Under the pieces are notes generated by a model that saw only the letters and a list, made by a program, of their open reading frames with translations, ran no database searches and had not been told where the DNA came from. The position numbers and the translations under genes were made by a program. Shown piece after piece: positions 59,439 to 64,000 of a stretch of 64,000 nt of DNA. Within the stretch, counting starts at the first letter, position 1, and each line of letters starts with the position of its first letter. Origin of the DNA: Muribaculaceae bacterium (GTDB lineage: Bacteria > Bacteroidota > Bacteroidia > Bacteroidales > Muribaculaceae); assembly GCA_029060725.1 (NCBI GenBank), contig JAIDTL010000134.1, forward strand, positions 18,437-82,436, given 5' to 3'.

Positions 59439-61340
59439 TTAAAGATGGAAATCGCAAGACTGAGCATCTAACTCAGATTGTATCAAGTTGATTTCCTTTT
59501 TTATATCTTCTTTTTCCATATATATGGTATCCGATCTATCAAAATGTGCTATTAATTCACAAATCTCTCCTAACTTGTCAGACTTTTCTTCGGCAATCTT
59601 AATAATTTGTTCAAATTCATACCATTTGTCTTTTTCCAATGACTCAATCCAATCAAATTTTAGATGCGTCTGATGAAAACTCTTTACACTGTGAACTCCT
59701 TTTTCATACAATTTCAACAATAGCATTCTTCTACCGGTCGCATTTCTTTTAGTATTATCTACAACAGATATACATAAGTCAGAAGGTGCATAAATTTTCA
59801 TTCTTCTTTGTGCCTTTTCAAAACTTTTAGATTCTTCTTGTTGATCTGTTTGAACTGAGCTAAATTTAAATTTAATATTTCTAAGGAAATAAAGATTTCT
59901 GAGGAAATAACTCATGGAAGCTTCATCAAAACAAGAAAGATAGGATAAATATGACTCCAATAAGGGCAGAAGAATACATTTTTTAAATCCTATAATATCA
60001 AGATCGTAATACAGATCAAGTAAATTTATATACCTTGGTAAATTATCACTCTTATACAATTGAGACAATAAATTTACTTGTTTTTCTTTAGTATCAAGGA
60101 AAATGAACTTTGCAGCGAAATATTCACTAAGCGATTTGTGTGCCCATTTATATTCAAGACCATCTTTTACAAATAAAGGTACTGCTGTCACAAGATCTTT
60201 TAACACATCTGAGGGTTGAACCTTAAGGGATGTCCAAAATCCACTTGCCTTATCAATCAAAGCAAGCATCTGATCTTTCGAATATTGAATTGAATTTGAT
60301 TGAAATGACTGGAATCCTAAATATCTAAGTATTTTTTCAAAATCATCCCTATCTAAACCCGAACGCTTTATGTGTATATTTTGTGCTCCTTTCGACAAAT
60401 CATGGTCCTCAAAAAGTGCATCATATATCTGAGAATAAAACAGGTGTTTTTTCAGTGGTATTGTGGCTTTGTGATCATATACTATAAATAATAGAGATAC
60501 CAACAGCGGGTTTTTAAGGAATTCACGAACAGTTTTATTTCTCTCTGTTTTAAGTTCTGCTATCAATTTTGAAGAAGTTTCTCCATTTCCATCATACTTT
60601 GATAACAATGAATATGCTTCATTTTCCTTCAATGGTAAAATTTGGAAAGATTTGAAATCTCCAAAAGCGGAGAGCATTGATTCCGGGCGAGAAGTTAATA
60701 TGAAGCAATTTTTTTCAGAAAGATCCTTAATAAAAATTTTTAAATCCTCAACTACTTCATCCCTATTTGCAAGAGCTATCTCATCAAAACCATCTAGTAT
60801 AAAATAGAAACCGCCTTTTTTCAATAAGCATATCAACAACTCCTTGTCCATCTTTTCTTCTATACCATTTAACATTGAGATGATCTCATCGATAAGTGTA
60901 TTCTTTTTTGATAGCTTTCTTAATTCAATAAATATAGGTATGGCACATTTATCTTCAACCATTTTGAGAAATATGTATTTTGATATGGTTGATTTTCCCA
61001 TTCCCGCGGTATCGGTAATAAGAATCCTCTGGTATTTATCTATCAGTTCATATGGAATTTTTTCAATCTTTGTACTTTCTCTTTTTGAGAAGTCAATTGA
61101 AATTGTCAGTGGTTGGTAAATACTCAATAATGATAGCTGCTGATTTTTAAGAGCCAACGTATTCATAATACTAAGTTGGTCGTATGTTCTTATGAAGTAG
61201 TCATAAAAATGATTATTTACAGTGACAACCTTGAGATTCCATTGTTTTTTAATTTCGGATGTAAAATCTGAAATCTTAGGAATCACTACATAATCCATCA
61301 AGGACTTAACGACTTGGGCTGTAACTACAGGTTCTATCAT
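59439..61340 (-). CDS. NACHT-domain NTPase (bNACHT-like)
   Basis: RILITDTAGMGKSTISKYI Walker A; FYFILDGFDEIA; CFILTSRPE. Confidence 0.92.
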   Translation of the reverse strand: MIEPVVTAQVVKSLMDYVVIPKISDFTSEIKKQWNLKVVTVNNHFYDYFIRTYDQLSIMNTLALKNQQLSLLSIYQPLTISIDFSKRESTKIEKIPYELIDKYQRILITDTAGMGKSTISKYIFLKMVEDKCAIPIFIELRKLSKKNTLIDEIISMLNGIEEKMDKELLICLLKKGGFYFILDGFDEIALANRDEVVEDLKIFIKDLSEKNCFILTSRPESMLSAFGDFKSFQILPLKENEAYSLLSKYDGNGETSSKLIAELKTERNKTVREFLKNPLLVSLLFIVYDHKATIPLKKHLFYSQIYDALFEDHDLSKGAQNIHIKRSGLDRDDFEKILRYLGFQSFQSNSIQYSKDQMLALIDKASGFWTSLKVQPSDVLKDLVTAVPLFVKDGLEYKWAHKSLSEYFAAKFIFLDTKEKQVNLLSQLYKSDNLPRYINLLDLYYDLDIIGFKKCILLPLLESYLSYLSCFDEASMSYFLRNLYFLRNIKFKFSSVQTDQQEESKSFEKAQRRMKIYAPSDLCISVVDNTKRNATGRRMLLLKLYEKGVHSVKSFHQTHLKFDWIESLEKDKWYEFEQIIKIAEEKSDKLGEICELIAHFDRSDTIYMEKEDIKKEINLIQSELDAQSCDFHL

Positions 61341-61404
61341 ATTAATTATTATATTCAGAAAGTCTTCAAGATTGTCAATCCATATATGCTATTATTTACC
61401 CAAT

Positions 61405-61701
61405 TCAGATAAACTCATCTTTCTTACTTTCATAATAATAATCAAGCATCTTTATAATACTTTTACCCTCTTTGATGTATGACGCAAATGTTGTAATAAT
61501 ATCACCATCTTCAAAGTCGTGGATATTATCATGACAAAATTTATTCACTGTATCGATAGTGGTCTTGGGGATTTTTCGACTGCTAATCATGGTAGACTGA
61601 TCATTTGCTTCCGAATAACCCAAATTTTCCAGAATTTCAACCAATGCGTTTCTTGACTCATCATTTCTAATAGTATAGGTCACTATAGTAGATATATTCA
61701 T
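61405..61701 (-). CDS. Small hypothetical protein, possible SinR/Cas2-like ferredoxin fold
   Basis: TIVTYTIRNDESRNALVEILENLGYSEANDQSTMIS; fold is a weak guess. Confidence 0.6.
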   Translation of the reverse strand: MNISTIVTYTIRNDESRNALVEILENLGYSEANDQSTMISSRKIPKTTIDTVNKFCHDNIHDFEDGDIITTFASYIKEGKSIIKMLDYYYESKKDEFI

Positions 61702-61777
61702 AACTGGCAGGATTTTTTTATTTTTAATTTGTATAATATACCAAAATTGTTTGTAATCGGAATTTAATAATGGAAGC

Positions 61778-62605
61778 TCAGTAATCTCTTCTAATACTTT
61801 CTATTGATCGGATACGTGAAATAAGATATAACTTATCTGTTATTGAGAGTGTGCCGGTAGTTCCGCCTATGGTTTTTAGATTGCAAATGTAAGATACTAA
61901 TTGTGGAACCAATTCTTCTTTCTCAACTATAAGATAATTAATATCAAATACTTTAAACCGCAATCTATTGTTATAAAGATCCGGATTATTTATTGGATTA
62001 GGCTTTTTATTACCAATTCCTCCTTGTCGCCATTCTTTGTATTCTGACTCAGATTTATACCATCTGAACTGACGCGTCTGTGGCACCACATATCTCCATT
62101 CATTTTCTGCGTAGTTAGAGATCTCTTTATTATTATATTGGCCGTAACATTTTTTGTATAATCCGCTTATGGGAGATGACAGGAATCGCTTTATATCTAC
62201 ATATCCATTCCTGGTTCTCCTTAATATCATATCCATTATATCACTGTTACTTACATAAAACACAGGATTGATATTATTCTTTTCTCCATATTCAGTGGCC
62301 AATCCTATTGCAAAATAACCATATTTACTGGCATGCTCATAAGTACGGCCTAATGGAATGTCACAAAATGAGACCATAGGAATGCCTATGGTCACATCCG
62401 AGGCTAAATCTTCTGAACAAAAATTTGGAATTATACCATCTTCCAGTATCCTCTTTAAATTTGTTAGCTCTTTCGTGTAATGAAATATAGAGGTTGTCCT
62501 AAATGCTGCAATAGGAATATCTTTATCATACGGATGAATCGGATCTTTCCCTTCTTGTGCATTCTTTACTATAAAACTTATGTCCATTTTTGGAGAGGAT
62601 TTCAT
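61778..62605 (-). CDS. AbiGi-like abortive infection family protein
   Basis: IFHYTKELTNLKRILEDGIIPNFC; IPMVSFCDIPLGRTYEHASKYGYFAIGL. Confidence 0.75.
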   Translation of the reverse strand: MKSSPKMDISFIVKNAQEGKDPIHPYDKDIPIAAFRTTSIFHYTKELTNLKRILEDGIIPNFCSEDLASDVTIGIPMVSFCDIPLGRTYEHASKYGYFAIGLATEYGEKNNINPVFYVSNSDIMDMILRRTRNGYVDIKRFLSSPISGLYKKCYGQYNNKEISNYAENEWRYVVPQTRQFRWYKSESEYKEWRQGGIGNKKPNPINNPDLYNNRLRFKVFDINYLIVEKEELVPQLVSYICNLKTIGGTTGTLSITDKLYLISRIRSIESIRRDY

Positions 62606-62650
62606 ATCAGAAGAATTATTGATAGTTTTTTATTATTGTTTAACTCAACT

Positions 62651-62988
62651 GTAAGCGTCCCAAAATGACGTGTGAGTCAGGGGAAGCCACCTAACAGGCT
62701 GCTTCTCAAATCCCGCAGGTTGAAACCTGGGGTTACCCAATTAATGGATTTCCTCTCCGAGGAAGTTTTAACTATACCGTCTAGACTTAATCTAACTATT
62801 AACTATGAGAGATCAACGATGAAATGTATTCTTCTTCAAGATCTTGACGATGTCGTTGAGGTCCTTGATCGTCTTCAGGAAGCCTTCGCGCTCCTTGTTC
62901 CATTGGCGTTCCTTGGCCAGACAGGAGTTTCACCGCGAAGTTAGTCAAAATATCTTTTCACTCGGACACGTCATTTTTGGACGCTTAC
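62651..62988. mobile_element. 338-bp IS66-like deletion derivative (MITE-like) with 23-bp terminal inverted repeats
   Basis: GTAAGCGTCCCAAAATGACGTGT ... ACACGTCATTTTTGGACGCTTAC, 22/23 matched; ends in GTAA; contains minus-strand coding relic LAKERQWNKEREGFLKTIKDLNDIVKILKKN. Confidence 0.7.
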
Positions 62989-63140
62989 CGGAATGTTTGG
63001 GTGGATGGGTAAATGTCGAACATGAGGTTCGGACACCGAAACAAACAGAGACATACGGGTACTCACTGCGTTCGCACAACAATCTTATGCCTTGGAGAGA
63101 TAACGGTTGGAAAAGGATGGCAAAGAGGGGTAATGGGGGG

Positions 63141-63509
63141 TTAATTGTTACCGAATAGTTTGGATATTACTTCGTCGGATAAGCCCATTTCCTTTGCTAA
63201 CTTAGTTTTTTCAGCTATGGCTTCCGCCCTTCCTTCCGCTCTGCCTTCCACTCTTCCTTCCACTCTTCCTTCTGCAAGTCCTTCTGTACGTCCTTCTGCA
63301 AAACCTTCGTCACGCCCTTCTTCGCGGGCGGTGTCGAGGACATCGTTTTGGACCATTATGTTGTCGATATGGCGGTCGTAAGCCTGGCGCTCTTCCTTGC
63401 TCATGGATAGCACCTTGAGCTTTTCTTTGACTCGCTGCAAGCCGGGGGCTGTGGTGTCGTCTTTCACCATGCCGGTCTTGAAGCGGATGTATTCGTTGCT
63501 CTTGTCCAT
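63141..63509 (-). CDS. C-terminal portion of an Rpn/PD-(D/E)XK transposase-like protein, with repeated EGR motifs
   Basis: KVLSMSKEERQAYDRHIDNIMVQNDVLDTAREEGRDEGFAEGRTEGLAEGRVEG...; catalytic domain absent. Confidence 0.7.
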   Translation of the reverse strand: MDKSNEYIRFKTGMVKDDTTAPGLQRVKEKLKVLSMSKEERQAYDRHIDNIMVQNDVLDTAREEGRDEGFAEGRTEGLAEGRVEGRVEGRAEGRAEAIAEKTKLAKEMGLSDEVISKLFGNN

Positions 63510-63525
63510 ATTGCAGCTTTTTCTG

Positions 63526-63557
63526 CAAAGGTAAGAAAAATTTTTTATATTTGCAAG
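63526..63557 (-). promoter_or_regulatory. Promoter-like motif upstream of the Rpn fragment
   Basis: Minus strand TACCTTTG (63526-63533) with CTTG about 20 bp upstream. Confidence 0.5.
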
Positions 63558-63628
63558 ACCCTCGGTCTTGCCACCTAACCTAAAACACTGACTTTGTTGC
63601 GTAACAGCATTACGGATAAACCGGCTTC

Positions 63629-64000
63629 TTATTTTGGTAGCCGCTGGAAGGTGATGGTATTGCCGGGGTCGAAGGTGCAGCTGGTGATGTGGGTGCTGTA
63701 TTTGGAGGTTGTGGTTTCGTAGCCGGTGGATGTCTTTTTGTAGTCTAAGTCTTTCAGGATTTTTTCGGCTTCGATTTTGGAGACTTTTGATTTCACCTGT
63801 ATTGTTGGGAAGGTTTGTTTGGAGTCGGTTTTTGGGAAGGAGAAGCTGATTATTGTGCCGTCGGGGTGGCGGTAGATGGTGTTGGCCCCCCAGCCCCCTG
63901 AAGGGGGAGTGTCGGTTGGCTGTAGTTCGTAGCCGTAGTATTTAAGGGCGGTGGCTACTTTGGCGGAGTCGGTGTATAGGATGAGGCGGGAGGCGATGTT
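63629..64000 (-). CDS. 3' part of a hypothetical CDS cut by the window edge (missed by the ORF track)
   Basis: Open minus-strand frame ...NIASRLILYTDSAKVATALKYYGYELQPTDTPPSGGWGANTIYRHPDGTIISFSFP...TFQRLPK*. Confidence 0.7.
   Translation of the reverse strand, partial: NIASRLILYTDSAKVATALKYYGYELQPTDTPPSGGWGANTIYRHPDGTIISFSFPKTDSKQTFPTIQVKSKVSKIEAEKILKDLDYKKTSTGYETTTSKYSTHITSCTFDPGNTITFQRLPK

Noticed and set aside
62672-63158. Track ORFs 62672..62944 and 62844..63158
   Set aside because: They span the IS66-like derivative antisense to its coding relic; no domain evidence.
1-64000. tRNA/rRNA genes
   Set aside because: No convincing T-loop/acceptor patterns seen by eye; a tRNAscan-SE run would be needed to exclude them.

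Overview
Bacteroidales-type chromosomal window (Bacteroidetes TTTG-N19-TAnnTTTG promoters, DUF3244/T9SS-like secreted proteins). The first ~34 kb is mostly core and accessory metabolism: LegB-like dehydratase, GNAT acyltransferase, uvrC, apt, mnmG, ybeY, LD-carboxypeptidase, a secreted S8-peptidase locus, sugar-nucleotide genes, a large TPR protein, mazG, ftcD, mazEF-like, gmd and fcl. A perfect parS palindrome lies next to mnmG. From ~35 to 62.6 kb, nearly all on the minus strand, there is (i) a candidate undescribed conflict operon (STAS+HATPase, DUF4325-like, membrane proteins, phosphoribosyltransferase-like protein, AAA ATPase), (ii) an AT-rich polysaccharide cluster with LicD and a LicC-like/aminotransferase fusion, and (iii) a second defence cluster (GIY-YIG, NACHT NTPase, small ferredoxin-like candidate, AbiGi-like). 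The most unusual non-coding signal is a family of short hairpins with variable, self-compensating stems separated by a constant heptamer (AGTATTA/TAATACT). Arrays of it flank a four-helix-bundle ORF in inverted orientation, and a 153-bp array is inserted in frame inside a nucleotidyltransferase-GHMP kinase gene. Other observations: an A9-tract frameshift in a subtilase gene, an IS66-like deletion derivative with 22/23 matching ends, a GIY-YIG gene between direct repeats, paired tiny hydrophobic ORFs, and an Rpn C-terminal fragment with its own promoter. Product names come from motif reading only; no database search was run.
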